The notes: a model not told the origin generated them from the sequence alone. Positions 1 to 28,035 are shown, numbered from the stretch's first letter. The stretch is 64,000 nt of DNA from Amoebidium appalachense (GCA_963693365.1 CAVNZM010000015.1:2356001-2420000); one strand, 5' to 3'. Program-made: numbers and translations.

Positions 1-244
1 TTGCACATGTCGTCATCCATACGTGTTCCGTATGGTCACTTTATTAACTTCGGTTGGATATACCACATTATATTGAGGACCACACCTGGTGGCCCTCCCC
101 CCCCCCCCCCCTCCCCCCCCCGGCCCAACCCCCCCCCTCCCCCCCCCTCCCCCCCGGCCCTCCCCCCCCGGCCCTCCCCCCCCCCCCCCCCCCCCCGGGC
201 CCCACCCCCTTTTCCCACAGGCTCAACCGGCCATGTATACACCG

Positions 245-275
<31 letters not shown>

Positions 276-415
276 ACCCAAAATCAAAGAAAAAAATCCA
301 CCCCTAAAACCTCCCCCCCCCCCCCCCCCCCCAAAAAAAAAAAAAAAAAAAACTTTTAGGGCTCGTCAATGTTGCAGGCGGCATGGGACTTGTCGATGTT
401 GCAGGCATGGCCGTC

Positions 416-3400
416 TCAGTGCTCGTGCTCGGTATTGGCGGCGAGGGGAGACTTAGGAGCGGGGGGGGGCTCTGGAGCGTGGGGGGACTTTTGGGCGTTG
501 ATCTCTGAGTCTTGTTGCTCAGCCTCGGCCTCCTCGAGCCTTGCCTCCTCCTGGGCCTTGAAAGTCTTCCAGTTGTTGATGGCCTGAGGACACACGTATT
601 AGAATGAATGTAACAAGAGTTCTGCAGACAAAGACATGTGCCAAGTGGCAAGTGCAAATGGAGCATAATTTAACTGAAATAATAATATGCAAACGTGCTC
701 CCCATCTTCTGGCAAGAAAGCTATAAAATGTGGAAGTATCATGTTCATGTTCAAGGGGTTGGGAGGAGGGAGGGGGGGGGGGGGGGGGGTTCCCTACCGC
801 TTCAAAAGACCTCGGGTTCGCCAGCCCGTGCCAGTCCTTCGGGATGCCTCCCTCCTTGGAGAAGGGTGACCAGACAGGCAAGCCATTTTCAGCTTGTGCC
901 GCAGTGCGGTCGCTCAGACAGGCCTCGATGATGTAGATGATGAAGCGCACAAATTGGGGCGAGTCCTTCAGCACGTCCTGCATCATTGAGAAATCAGCAG
1001 TTAGCTATGATCATGTGGATTGGGCTTGGGTTAATCTATGTACATCAAGGACCATTAACTTAGTAAAAGGAAAATGAACTCATAGACAGCAAACGCAATT
1101 GAAACAAACGAAATAACTAGAAAAGAAAGTGATTCCATACACACATGCCCAAAAGGGCTATTATGGGAAGGGATAAGGGTGTGTGTGTGTGTGTGGGGGG
1201 GAGGGGGGGGGGGGGGAGGGGGGTGGACTTACGTCAATGGTCTCGAAGGTGATGTCCATGTCGTTGGCGCGGTTTCGCACTTCATCCAAGGCCAATAGCA
1301 GGTCGAGGAGCGCTGGGTTCCCAAAAGGGTGGCCGGTCTCTGGGTCGCGGAAAGCCCTGCTGCCACCTGACATGCCTGGGGCAAGGTCGATGATATCCAT
1401 GAGGCTCTGCCAGAACGCCCACCGGGACGTGAACTCCCCGGGGACATCCCTGTCCAAGATCTGCAAGAAGAGATGTGCATGTCAGTGATGAGTGCTGAAG
1501 AAGGAATGTACAAACAGATTCAGAATAACTTGTCAACGGTAAAAGGTGTTCAATGCCTAACAAACAGCTACTACTAGCATAGTATCATGGGCACATTCAT
1601 TTTTGTCCTACACTCTGACTATAAAACTCTACATTGCAGGCAGTGTTTGGGGTTTGAACACACAAGCAACCAGGGTTTAGGAAGCTTACCCTGACGTTTC
1701 CTGGAAGCACACTGAACATGGGCATTTGCCGCCGGACAGACTTGACGACGTTGTGCTTGGCCTGTGACATGGCCCTGCTGAACCTGCCATGTTTGGGTGG
1801 AGGGTGTTAATATCGTTATATAAAAAAGTCAACAAGATAACCAAACATTTTAATGTAAACCTATGGATAGTTGTCCCACACTACTTGCAAGAAGTAAAGT
1901 ATGTCGACGACAATATCACTCACTAGAAACATATGAACAATACAATGCCAATATCATTTACATATCGAAGACATGTTGGCAATACTATTTCGATACAATG
2001 CCACAGCTATTACGAATATATGAAACATATGAGGGACACGTAAACTTAATCAAAAGTACAACAAGTGTTCACTAACATATTGCCAATGTATCAGAATAAT
2101 ACGATGCCGTATATCGACCCTATGAGCACCTCATTATCATGGATAGAACACTTGGGGATGATGTGGTGTGCTTGTGTGTGTGTGCTTGCGCTTCGGGGGG
2201 GGGGGGGGGGGGGGGGGGGGGGGATTACTTACTTGGACCTGAGCTTGAAGTCTTCATCGGTCCGCTTCAGCTTGCCGAAGTACACAACGGCTTCTTGAAT
2301 CTCCTCGTCGGAAACCTTCCCCCAGGAGGGCTTTCCTGTGGGGGGGGTCTTTCTTGAGCGTCATAGCGATGGCCTTGATAAGGCGCTGGGGATCATTCTG
2401 GATGTTGGCGCCAAACTTCATGAGCACCGTGGTGTACACAGTGTCGGTCATGGGGTGCTTCCGAAGAAGCCTTGCCTGCATTGGATGGAATAAAGAGAGG
2501 GTTGGTTAGAAGGTCTTTTTTATCTCATGGAACAAAGATTTAATGAAGACATGCACATCACTAATTGATTCGTTAACTGGCGTGAACCATAGAATAGGGT
2601 TTTTAGGGGTTTGGATTTGATACACAAGTGCGGTTGAACATTCTTAATTACTTCAAACGTTGTCTTCAAGGTTTGGCCGTGTCATTGGAAGGGGGGGGGG
2701 GGGGGGGGGGACGATGTCTTCAAGGTTTGGCGGTGTCATTGGGAGGGGGGAAGGGGGGGGGGGGGGGGGGGGGGGGCTGGATGGGGAGGATGGGGGGCCG
2801 GGGATGCATTACCACAGTGGTGTTCAGCATCAACTCATCATCCGCAGTAGCCTCATTGGAGGACACATCAGACATCTTCATCTTCTTGACCCTGGGCTTC
2901 TTGGGGGGGTCGTCGTCCTGGGAGGGAGCGGCCCGCTTGAGGACACCCGTCGTAGCGAAATTCGCGATGCCTGCCCTTTTCGATGGTGTCTCCGTGCCAA
3001 AAGCAATGTCCAGAGCATCACGCTCAGTCAACTCCGGCACTTGCGCGCGCAGGAGGGCAGCAAACGCGATGTCCAGTTTGGAGTAGTTCATCGGGGCCGA
3101 GACGGGGGCCGCGGCGGGGGTCGACGGAATGGGTTGCTTGGAGCTGTCCTTGCTGCTGGAGCTGTCCTTGCTGCCGGATTTATCTGTGTAGGAATGGTTG
3201 GGCACTCAACATCCCGACCGAAGTCACAAGAGTATTACGAGGTCATTACCAACTTATTCTCAATACATGCTAAGTACAACACCAATACTGTAACGATATC
3301 ACGATGGTATTGCCATTATGTACGTCATTCTGTTAGCCTACGACAATTGCATAAAGCATAACAAATGTATATAAGCAATGTATTGCGCATTTTTGTTCGA

Positions 3401-3528
3401 TATTCACCGTCAACGAGGAACACATTGAAAATGAGATGCAGTTGGTTTGTGTACAATGGTAGGTGTTTGGACCGTGTGTGTGTTTCTGTGGTTGTGTGTG
3501 TGTGTGCGTGTGTGTGTGGTGGGTGGTG

Positions 3529-3572
<44 letters not shown>

Positions 3573-5054
3573 AAAAAGACAAGACCTGGCAGCAAGGGCC
3601 AAGACAAAGACTGGTAGGCTCTCACTAAAAGTGTGGGGTTAGGGTCCCAGTATGAGCGGCAGCGGCAGCGCAATTCTAGGGGTGTTGCTGCTAGCCAACC
3701 CTCAGAGAGAATGTTGACAGCCTGTGCAAAGTTTGGGCCCAACTGGAACCCAAAGTGAAGCGCAAACGGCGTGGTCATGACAAGGTCACCAGGGTAGTGC
3801 ACCAGCACCTCAGGGACCAGACCCTCCTTCACCCATTCCATGATTGCTTCGGCGGTAGGAATGAACGTCTTGTGTTGTATGGGGTTTTTGCACTCAACAC
3901 TTAAGTCTTCCTGCAGTTTGGCTACGATCGTTCGATACACCGAGGGTGGGTAACAAAACCAGAATTTTGGGTAGCCAGCAACATGTAGTGAACAAGACGG
4001 CACCCCGTTGTCCTCCGAGTGAATTTCAAACACAGAACCTCCCTTCTTCGCAGGTGATAAGTGCACGTAACTAAACGGCCGATTGATACCAGGCAAGTCC
4101 TGAAGATAATGAGGCCGACCAAGGGGTGTTGCATTGACCAGTTGTGTCAGATCAGGAATGCTATGCAGGCGTCTTTTCGGCGGGGGGAGGTCAACGTGTG
4201 CAGCATATACACCCCCACCGTTGAGTGCCTTCAAGTTTTCGTACAGACTTACGACTTCACGGACGGTGGTTTGAGGACTAAGTGGGGGTGCATGTGCCCT
4301 AGCAGCTTCGATGCTAGCCTGTATGTCTATAGTCGTGCAAGGTGTGCGAATGACCTGCCTCCAATGATTGTTGGTGGGTTGCAATGTAAATACGTGGGCA
4401 TGCTTGCGTAGAGCAGTGGGTGTGTACTGAGACAAGGCATCTTCAAAGGGTATTGTGGGGGCGAACTGTCGAAGCACAACACCACCAACGTCTATAGCCT
4501 CCGCAGCATGGAGCGTGGCTAGTGCTAGCTTTAGGTCGAGCATGTGTGCAGTAGAAAAAAACAAAATGCAAAACAGAAGACTGCGGTACGGTAGCTAGGT
4601 GGGTGTACTATTTATGAAAGCATGCAGGAGGACGCTACTGCCAAAGATAACGCAACGAAAAAAAGGTGATGTGCACAGTGTGGTTGCAAGAACAGAATGG
4701 GGAGTTGCACGGGGAAAAGTCCGGCTATGTACCTGCAAGGATAGCATGCATATACAGGCGAGTGGGCGGGTTGTGCAGGCTGAGAGGGCGGGATATGGAG
4801 GGCCGAGCCATACCTTTTGTTTTCCCAGTTACGAGGTCCATAGCAGGGACCTTGTTGGCCTGGTTGATGACCTGGGCCAGGAAAGGGTTCGCTTTGCCAT
4901 CGTCCGAGGCGGACTCGTCGGAGTCGGCTCGGACCTTCTTCTTGCTCTTGGACCCCTTGCTGGTGCGCACGGGGGTTTCGGGAGGTGGGGTGACCTCCTT
5001 GTCCTGTCGATCCTTCTGCTTCTTGGCTGCTTTGTCTTTGTTCGACTTTGCCAT
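416..5054 (-). CDS. Seven-exon gene for a charged, probably nuclear protein of unknown family
   Basis: Exons on the minus strand are 5054-4814, 3183-2813, 2475-2233, 1783-1690, 1460-1233, 977-798 and 583-416. Every intron is GT-AG and the phases agree at each junction. The product is about 507 aa. Residues 1-60 are rich in Lys, Ser and Asp (starts MAKSNKDKAAKK). A second basic cluster (PPKKPRVKKMKM), which looks like a nuclear localisation signal, lies at the end of exon 2. The central part is predicted-helical and without recognisable motif. The C-terminus is Glu/Pro-rich and ends EHEH before TGA. Exon 3 needs one G fewer in the run at 2340-2347 to stay open up to its clear GTAAGT donor. I do not recognise the family. 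It faces the transposase gene head to head, so it may be an accessory gene of the same mobile unit; that is inference. Intron 1 (4813-3184) holds the JmjC frame. Confidence 0.7.
3626..4543 (-). CDS. JmjC-domain dioxygenase, nested in intron 1 of the minus-strand gene
   Basis: The open frame starts at ATG 4543 (MLDLKLALATLH) and runs at least to a good donor (TTTTA|GTGAGAG) at 3626, about 306 aa. The last two thirds match a JmjC fold. The iron-binding pair is H-S-E in 'FEIHSEDNG' (about residues 175 and 177 from this ATG). The 2-oxoglutarate lysine is in 'GYPKFWFCYPP' (about 193). The distal iron histidine is in 'FALHFGFQLGPN' (about 263). Known JmjC enzymes are Fe(II)/2-oxoglutarate oxygenases, mostly histone lysine demethylases. 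No PHD, ARID or Tudor domain is seen. It lies wholly inside intron 1 of the surrounding gene on the same strand. Its end phase (0) does not fit exon 2 but would fit exon 3, so an alternative transcript joining JmjC to exon 3 is possible. The true 3' end is unresolved; a C-rich tract follows the donor. Confidence 0.75.
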
Positions 5055-6579
5055 GGTGGTGGTACAGTACAGCGAACGGCAAAACAGGCCAGACAGAGCA
5101 ATCTAATACAAACAATATATCGCAAATACAAGCAATACAACGGCCAACATACTGAGGGTATGCACAGTATATTGAAAACATGTTTTCGGTGCGATGGGCG
5201 CGCCAAAACCCTGGAATTTAGGTGGAATTGACGTGGAACCAATCGTGTGCAATGACATTGTGGGTTTGGCCAACCGGTTCCGGCTCTGGACATAAAATAA
5301 GTCATAGGCCAATCACGATCGCCTCAATAAAGGCATGCAAATTCCAATCCGGCTTACGCCTCTCTCCTCAAAAGCCGCACAATATCACCCCATCCAAAAA
5401 CATCAAAAACACCTGCAACACCATAGTACGCCTTCATATGGAAAACTACTTTTTTAAAAAAACTAAACCTTTTTAATTTACATTGTCATTCACAATACGA
5501 ATCACTTACTACAGCATGTACGCGACCACGTTTGACTTCAAAGGTTTGCGTGATTTGCTTCGCTCAATCACGTTGAGCATCCCTGGTGACACGTGTCGAT
5601 GCTGCTTGGCGGTCATTGAGGTGGTATTATTTGTAGTGAACATCTAGCATGTATTTTACACCCATTTAATGTTTATTTTCGTGTTTGTTTGTTTTTTATT
5701 TTGGTACTGGATATGTTGGTTTTGCGTAGTAGTGAAACTTCCAAGGTGCTTGTATTTTTTCTGACGCCATATTCGCGTCAATAAACGTTGAGGGCATGCA
5801 AATTCCTCGTAGGTTTCATCCCTATGTCATGCAAAGGTCAGTTGCATAATCAAGCCTCCGGATACGACAACAAACCAACACATATGAAAAATAGACCGTT
5901 TAATTACCTCTTATAAACAATCTTTGTTACATTGAAAGCCTAAAACAATATGACGTGTTCAAGGTATACATTGTCATGTGTACGCAGCTCACTTGGCCTT
6001 CAGTGGGTGTGCATTTTGCTTCGCTCCCATGAGCAAATAGCCAATCATCGCAGTTCCATTGTGCATGTATGCGGCGGCGCGCATGCATATGCGGCACGAT
6101 CAGCCTAATATGTATATTAGTACGGCCAAATATACATGTACATCCAGTGCATGGCTTGTAGACGTAAAGTGCACGTAATATGTATATTATTTAGATATAA
6201 ATATCGTGTATATGTATGAATATATATACAACAATAATTAATACAGGTACAGACGTAATAAAGACAGTCAGCGGATGCGTGAACCCTTGGCTGGGCCGGG
6301 GGGGGGGGGGGGGGGGAGGCCACCTCCCCCCCCCCCCCCCCCCCTTTATCCGCGAAATATTGAGCATATATGCAGGCGATATCCACGCGATATCCGTCAT
6401 TCCCCTGCATACGGGTATCCTTGTCGTCAATAAGCGAATATACTTTCTCAATATGCTTACGATACGGGCGGTAGATTGACCATAGGTGTGCTTATGTGAT
6501 TCTAGCATTGTTCTGTATCACACGTGTAATGTTTTAAGCATCACATTACTTTCACTCTAGGAAATTTGTATATGGCATC
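5055..6579. promoter_or_regulatory. Divergent intergenic region between the two genes
   Basis: About 1.5 kb separates the start codons at 5054 (minus) and 6580 (plus), so it should contain both promoters. It is AT-rich, with a poly-G then poly-C pair at 6299-6344 that could fold back on itself, and several copies of short 'caatac/ttggcaa' motifs near 5100-5170 and 6350-6460. I see no convincing open frame and cannot place a TATA box with confidence. Confidence 0.4.
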
Positions 6580-16160
<9,581 letters not shown>

Positions 16161-17580
16161 TGTATGTCATTGCCTGTACCACAGGGAATACATTCCCAAG
16201 AGTTGAATTCTTTATTCCGTATGTATGCCCGTACTTGCCCGTATTTCACGGTTGGGGGGGGGGGGGGGGGGGGGGGGGGGGTTGTCATTACTTTCCTGTA
16301 TTATCCTTTATGCTACTTCAAGTTTTATACCCTACCGCTTACACAGGATGTAGGCTGGTGAAAGGTTTAATGGTAGGACGTTCGGTGATGTTTGTACCAC
16401 GGACCACAGGAACATCTTCCCCAGGAACAGTATTCAAAACAAAGAACTTTTATATTTTGAGGTGCTAAAAACGTGAGGACCACTTGTTATGGCCGTTGCC
16501 CTTCTCAATCTTGGTACGGAAATGCACCCATATTATACTGCAAATGTATTGTATATGACGTGTGTATATCGTACAGGTACTGGTAAGGAGGTTGCTTCCG
16601 ATTTCTGGGGTATCTCACATTTCTGTGCAAAATGACGATTATTACTGAATATTTATGGTTCTGAATAAAGGTGTGAAACAGTATATCTGCTAGAGTGTGC
16701 AACTAGATTTCCGGCATGTTTGGGCATTAGTGTTTTTGATTTTTTGTGTCACACATATATTTCAGCTTCAACTCTGCTTGCCGGCATTATCATATTTCTG
16801 TCTTGGCTTCAGGTCCTTGGAGCATCGCTGAAGCACGACCTCCTTTATTTCTGGCCCACAAACCGGGGTCCAGTGTATGTTGTTAACATATGCACAGTGC
16901 ATTATCATAAACCCACGCAGTGAGCCTGGGGCCGTATGGTATCTTCGTTCTTCCGTTCATCTTACACATAGTACGGTATACTATAACCTCATTTAGGGTA
17001 CGATTGTTGGCTCGTGGATTAGGCAAAAATATCAATCCACTCAAGATTCAACAACTAAGCCAAGCCTCATAACCTAACTCTGAAAGCTCTCTTCCACATA
17101 CAATTTTATTCATAAACTTCAGTATTTTTAATCAAGATAGATGCAACGTACCAAAGGCAACACACTGTCGAAATGCACAGAGAAGGGAGTTTCATTGAAG
17201 ATAAATATGTTTGTTACATCTAGGTACATCCAGATCTTACATTTTCTAGTGGTTGTTTAGCTTTGCCCATACGAAGTCCAACAAGAATATAAATTTCAGA
17301 CATGTAAACAATATGTTACTCTCCTATGCCCTCTGATTCTAATCAGTTCTAGATGGTAGAGCATCTAGTTAGAAACTTCATAGCTTACTAATGCCATCCA
17401 AAAAAAAAATGGATTTTTGTGTTTTTTAAACAAAACACCCAGCAACAAAGGATCTAGTGAAAAATAGATCTGTATCTAAACTATGGGACATGCCTGGAAG
17501 ATAATCATCAATAGTTGCATTTCATGGAGTCCATAAAAATCTCGTGCATTTTCAGCCACGTCATGCCATTGGGAAACAAG
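16161..17580. other. Intergenic region downstream of the transposase gene
   Basis: It contains a G run at 16254-16280, an AATAAA at 16663 and AT-rich sequence. I see no coding exon and could not recognise a terminal inverted repeat that would mark the end of the transposon. Confidence 0.5.
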
Positions 17581-17589
17581 TTTAACACT

Positions 17590-21830
<4,241 letters not shown>

Positions 21831-23240
21831 GTTGTGCAAGTGATGCCCATAATGTAGGTTTGAAAACATCAAGATGATGCTGGTGATGCTTAAATCACAA
21901 CAGCGTGATAAGCTCCACAGAAAGTGGTGGTGGGTTGGAACCGGGGTTTCAAGCTCCTGAAACAAATCGTGTGACACTTGGGAACATAGTTGCGAACAAA
22001 AAGCAAATTTCCTAAACACTGCAGCTGACCCCACGACTACTTATAAGCAAAGCCAGGTGAAAACATCCGGTAACTGTGGACAGCTACAGTACTGTACGTT
22101 CTCTTTCAAAAAACCTCCTAACCTCCCTCGTTTATTCTTCTACGCACCCCTCTCTTTCTCCGTTCTTTTTTATTTTGTTATCGACGTACGTGTTAACTGT
22201 AAGACAGGAAACCTATATAAGCACATACCAGCCACCAGATCCAGACAGGCGTGGTGTACTAATAGGTCGTGTCGAAGAGAGACCCAGGCCCCACGCAGCA
22301 CTAGTCCAAGCACCTGCATTTCAGGCTGGCAAAAAAGAAGATAGCCTTAACAGTTCAAAGTAACGATGATTCTGTTCCCCAAAACAAAGTTTGCCGCGAG
22401 AGTCGGTCAACGGTTTGTGTTCTGCGGCCGCAGGACTACGGCACCCCGTAAGAATGGTGACATAATAACATCCAATCACATCAAATGGTGATCTCTCACT
22501 TTCTCATTCTGACCACTTGCAAAAAACGATTGGCTAGATAATTATTATGCGGATGAAATGTAAGCCTGAAAGTTCGTATTTCGGTGCTTACTTCCGAAAA
22601 GCATAGCAAACGGAAGCCAGATTTGTTGGCATGGATCAGACGGAATTTATACCCTGGCGCCTAGCCGAGTTTTGCAGATTTACCACGACTGAAAATGCCC
22701 AGGGTGGTGCAACTTTTTGGGGGCTTTTCTGTTTTTGCCACTGAAGTTTTCCGTACATTTTTCGAGACGCCCCATGGTGACCTCCAAAGTCTCAGTCATC
22801 GGATCCGAATAGGAAAAAGCAACATCATAGCTGAAAGAGGGTTCGCCAGGAAAACTTTCAGGTAACAGTCAATAGAAACTGTTGTAAAACTGACAAAGCA
22901 GAAAAACTGAGGCCCAAGGGTGGCCGTTTTCCTAAACGCTACAGGAGGGGTATGAACTTCTTCGGAATTCCGCGCGGGCTTTTCCGTTTTGGGGGAATGC
23001 TTCGAAATTTCAGTATTTTTCAGCCAATACGGCTATGAGCCCAGCCCTGTCAGTGACTAAAAAAAAAAAAAAACGTAAAAAATAAAAAAGAAGAACTTTC
23101 AAAAGAGAAACTAAAAAAATATATAGTACTGCGCAGCTAGCGCACTGACCTTGCGACCCGGCAGCCCTGGTGGTGACCTAGGCCCGCACAAAATTATATA
23201 ACCGGGCGCCGAGCGAGCTCGACTCGGAGTAATACACAGA
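21831..23240. other. Unique intergenic sequence, no gene seen
   Basis: Mixed-composition sequence without an open frame that looks coding on either strand. A short A-rich stretch lies at 23060-23120. No RNA gene was recognised. Confidence 0.5.
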
Positions 23241-23246
23241 TGTACA

Positions 23247-23447
23247 CCCCTCCTCCCCCCCCCCCCCCCCTCCCCCCCTCTCCCTCCCCGGCCCCCCGCT
23301 CTCGGCTCCCCCCCCCCCCCCTCCCCCCAAGGGCACCTACCCCCTCCCCCCCCCCCCCCCCCCACGTCCCCCCCCTCCCCCCCCCCCTCCCCCCCCCCCT
23401 CCCCCCCCCCCCCCCCCCCCTCCCTCCCCCCTCCTCCCCCCCCCTCC

Positions 23448-23486
<39 letters not shown>

Positions 23487-23505
23487 CCCCCCCCCTCCCC
23501 GGCCA
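23247..23505. repeat. Poly-C tract interrupted by T
   Basis: About 260 bp of almost pure C with scattered T and a few G. Pro-rich or Gly-rich translations are artefacts. Confidence 0.97.
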
Positions 23506-24070
23506 CCCGTACGTATCAGATCCGTCCCACGAATACTTGGATATCATTTCGGAGCACCATGCACATGTATGGCATGGAAAGATATGTCATTGAACATGCA
23601 TTAAATGGCCATGGGCTCTAATTTTTTCGGTATCATGCATACGTGTGCAGCATACCATAGTATATGCACGCTCGGAAGTATGTATATCATATTCATGCAG
23701 CATTCCGGTCCCCAGGGGGAGCTCCCGGCCCACCCCAACCCCCGAGTCTCTCACCCAAACAGGGCACCATATGCATCACCACCGTGGCACTACCAACAAC
23801 GTGTACGGCTGCAGCTGACATCCACATTCTTTGCCTTATAATGATCTTAATAGAAACATTTTTGGGGGCATGTTCGTTAAATTGGTGACTTATAAAAAAA
23901 GAAGGAATATGCACGGAGTATGCATCCGCGGCAATTTAATCATCAGTGGGCCCCTTACACACCAGTACGTACGACGGAATCTTCATCCAATATGGGAGCA
24001 TGCTGCACAAGGAATTCGTGCAACACCAGTCTTCCCATAATCTTACGCTGTTGCTGTTCAAAATACCGCC
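23506..24070. other. Intergenic sequence between two poly-C blocks
   Basis: Unique sequence with several 'atgcat/catgca' words. No coding signal or RNA gene was recognised. Confidence 0.45.
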
Positions 24071-24078
24071 ATGGCATG

Positions 24079-24145
24079 CCCCCCCCCCCCCCCCCCCCCC
24101 CCCGCCCCCGCCCCCCCCCCCCCCCCCCCCCCCTCCCCCCCCCCC

Positions 24146-24180
<35 letters not shown>

Positions 24181-24275
24181 CCCCGGGGCGCGAGATCCCC
24201 CCCCTCCCCCCCCCCGGTCTCCCCCTTCCGCCTCCATCCGGGCCGTCCCCCCCCCCCCCCTCCCCCCCGGCCCGC

Positions 24276-24321
<46 letters not shown>

Positions 24322-24325
24322 ACTC
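24079..24325. repeat. Second poly-C block
   Basis: About 245 bp of C runs broken by T and G, including an unbroken C stretch at about 24283-24320. Confidence 0.97.
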
Positions 24326-24777
24326 TCCCCCGCTCCCTTGCCCGACCATCCGCCATCTATCCTACTACCATCCCTTCGATCTCCCTCCTCTGAGACCAGT
24401 TTGTATATAGGAGCTGCCGCTAGGCTTACTGTGTGAAGGCTTTATGTGAAGGCTTTACTGTAACAGTGAAGATGTAACAAACACAAAGTTTTCAGATATG
24501 TATGCCCTACACCAAACAAAACACCACAGTCACCAGTTTAAACGAACATACCCCCCAAAATGTGGTTTGCTCTCAACCTTAATATATTTACTTCTCCAGA
24601 CATACACACTCGGTTTACCCGGGCACATACAAATGCCACTGAAAACCCCACCAATTTTCACAGTGCTTGATTTCATACTCTAACTCTGGCGAGTTTCTAC
24701 TGTTCCAAAAGTGTATGGATTATCCGGACAAAAATGTAATACAATCTCAGAATACGGATTAAGGTGTACTTGACGAA

Positions 24778-24816
<39 letters not shown>

Positions 24817-25008
24817 GAATAAATAGAGAAAAAAGCACACCTCCACCGTGATACGATGTATTTGAATTTGATACTTATCTCCACTAAAAATCATATGATG
24901 TAAGTGTACGGGCCGATTTTTCACACGTATCATGTGTTGGGTGGAAGTACTGTTGGCCTCAGTGGTGCCGACAACTCATCACAGCTCACCTACATGTCGT
25001 AACACATA

Positions 25009-25010
<2 letters not shown>
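24326..25010. other. AT-rich intergenic sequence with a 34-base poly-A
   Basis: An uninterrupted A run lies at 24781-24814, followed by 'ctgaataaatagag'. It could be the tail of an old retroposed sequence, but no body or target-site duplication was recognised. Confidence 0.4.
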
Positions 25011-25041
<31 letters not shown>

Positions 25042-25159
25042 CGCAGTAATTACCCGGGCTTCGAATTTGAAGCTTCACCTTTCAATGCACGTGCACCCTC
25101 CCCCTCGAGCCAGCGCTCCGCTAAAAATGGGTGCAACGCGCGCCGGGGCCCTGGGCGGG

Positions 25160-25410
25160 GTGCGGGCGATGGGCCCAGGGCGGGCGGGGGGGTGGGGGTG
25201 GAGGGGCCCGGGGAGGGGGGGGGGGGGGGGGGGGAGGGGGTGACTCGAGGGGAGGGCCCGGGGGGAGGGGGGGAGGGGGGGGGGGGGGGGGAGGGGTGCC
25301 GGTGGGGGCGGGAGATATCGGTGGATTAACAAAAGAAAAGGTGGTGGTGGTGGTGGTGGTGGTGGTGGTTGGGGGGGGGGGGGGGGAGCTCAGCATGGAT
25401 TCAGGCCCTG

Positions 25411-25441
<31 letters not shown>

Positions 25442-25479
25442 GCGGAGGCTAGCTCCCGGGGGGGCGGGGTGCAACGTGT

Positions 25480-25536
<57 letters not shown>

Positions 25537-25540
25537 AGCA
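25160..25540. repeat. Poly-G block with GGT repeats
   Basis: G runs at 25215-25234, 25263-25291, 25371-25386, 25412-25439 and 25495-25535 with a GGT array near 25340-25369. They suit quadruplex formation on the plus strand. Confidence 0.95.
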
Positions 25541-26405
25541 GTTCAATCGAGGGCTCATTGCTACGCGTGCCGCTAATCTAGCTGCCGCGAGAGAAAAAAA
25601 CAAAACTGAGACGCACGTAACCGCGGCTACGTACTGAGCCTCGCCGTGATCATGGTGCGACAGTTACGTAATCCGAGCATCGATGGTGATACCCATAAAT
25701 CCTCTGTTTTCACCTGAAAATTAAAAAGCATCGCACTCTATATAACTAGGATTTTCATGACATGTAGAAGTTACAACCCTACTTAGTCCTACAGGGAATG
25801 TTTCTTGCAAATTTATGGAAGTCGTGCTATCGGATTGGATTACAAAATAGTTGGGCTAAATGTTTTTGTCCAATCATCATTTATGCTTAGATCGACCGCA
25901 ACATTTCCGAGATCTTGCATGAGCAAGGCTGCCAAGTTATGGGCTTTGTCAGTCACTCACGGTCCACTGGCAGCGGCGCCCGGCCTGTGTGGTAAGTTTA
26001 CCGTGAACGTTGCCCGGGTACGTACCGGTGCGCGCGAGTGTTGGGCGGGGCTTGGGGGAGGCTGGCTATATGGGCACGGGCTCGTCAAAGGTAATGAACA
26101 CAAAAAACAAGTTCGTTTGTCCTCTGCCTGATGGTGCCCGCAGTTACAGCAATCCCTTGTTATATAGCTCTCTCTTAAGCATTTTTGTTGCAGTGTTTGT
26201 GTCACAAAGTTTCAGAAGCTTCTAAAGTTCCCTCAATGCCGTCTGAAAATTATTGTTACAGCGTCCTCGTGCCCCCGTGGTACCAGCGTGAAGTAATAAG
26301 CAGGCTTTTTTGGAGAATTACATGCTTGGATGTGGTTCATGGTTGCTGCTCAACAGAATCAATAACTCATCTCCCTCGCGCAGATGGGCTGGCGTGCAGA
26401 CGGCA
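25541..26405. other. Intergenic sequence, at most weak exon-like signals
   Basis: A frame from 25805 ends near 25989 at a GTAAGT-like donor, and a TTTTTGTTGCAG acceptor lies at about 26193. The joined frame would be short and stops at 26225. No family is recognised, so I do not call a gene. Confidence 0.3.
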
Positions 26406-26408
26406 AGT

Positions 26409-27346
<938 letters not shown>

Positions 27347-27664
27347 CAGCATACTTAGTCAACTCGACGTGTCTCTCCTGACACGTTTCCTTTTTGTCTA
27401 CTTCCTTTATTTCCTTCACAATAACCCCTAGTTTCTGTCCTTGTTCCATTTTTTGCCGCCCCCGTTCCCATGTTTTCCCCGGCTGGCTTCACTGCTTTAC
27501 AGTTCTACCGGGTTCTGCCCCTTCCTTTATGAAACCCCCCCCCCCCCCCCCCCCCCCCTACAAACACACACACACACATACACACACACACACACACACA
27601 CAGCCTCGTTGTTTTATCTTAAGCATTTTATTTTTCGAAACTAGATCGGTAACTAGATTGAACA

Positions 27665-27890
27665 TTGTCTAGTTCAAACTAGATACCTTATCTCTTGCTT
27701 TGGAGACCACCAAGTCATGTCCACTTTTGTTGCATTTTAAAAGGTTCTTTTTTACTAAACGAGCCTGGAAACCAGAAGGAAAACTGTCTAGTTCCAACTC
27801 GATACCTTATCTCCTGTTTTAGGGTCCACAAATTCTCGGCATCTTTGTTGCGTTCTAATAGATGCTTTCATTTACTATACATGGGTACAC
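27665..27890 (+). repeat. Two diverged ~115-bp tandem copies
   Basis: The segment beginning 'ctagttcaaactagatacct' at about 27669 is followed by a related one, 'ctagttccaactcgatacct', at about 27787. Both continue with 'tatctc.tg.ttt' and 'tttgttgc.tt'. Confidence 0.7.
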
Positions 27891-28035
27891 TAGACATTTT
27901 CCCGTCTAACTCCCGCTTGAATCCAAATTTCTTCTTCACGGACCCCCAAGTTGACCCGAATGGTGTACAGGGGAGCGAGAGACGTATTGCCACGTTGGGA
28001 GGAAGCCAATCGGGGGCCCCACAACCTCCTCAGCA

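Noticed and set aside
16720-16923. Extra exon downstream of the transposase stop
   Set aside because: The frame lacks family motifs and the transposase C-terminal module is already complete at 16160.
23120-23230. tRNA-like GC-rich stretch
   Set aside because: I could not fit D, anticodon and T arms to it.
24781-24814. Retroposed gene tail marked by poly-A
   Set aside because: No recognisable body or target-site duplication precedes the A run; homopolymers are common throughout the window.
23247-25540. Pro-rich and Gly-rich open frames
   Set aside because: They follow poly-C and poly-G tracts with no other sequence content.
25805-26225. Two-exon gene with a GTAAGT donor and TTGCAG acceptor
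   Set aside because: The joined frame would be about 70 codons, matches no family I know and ends directly after the acceptor.
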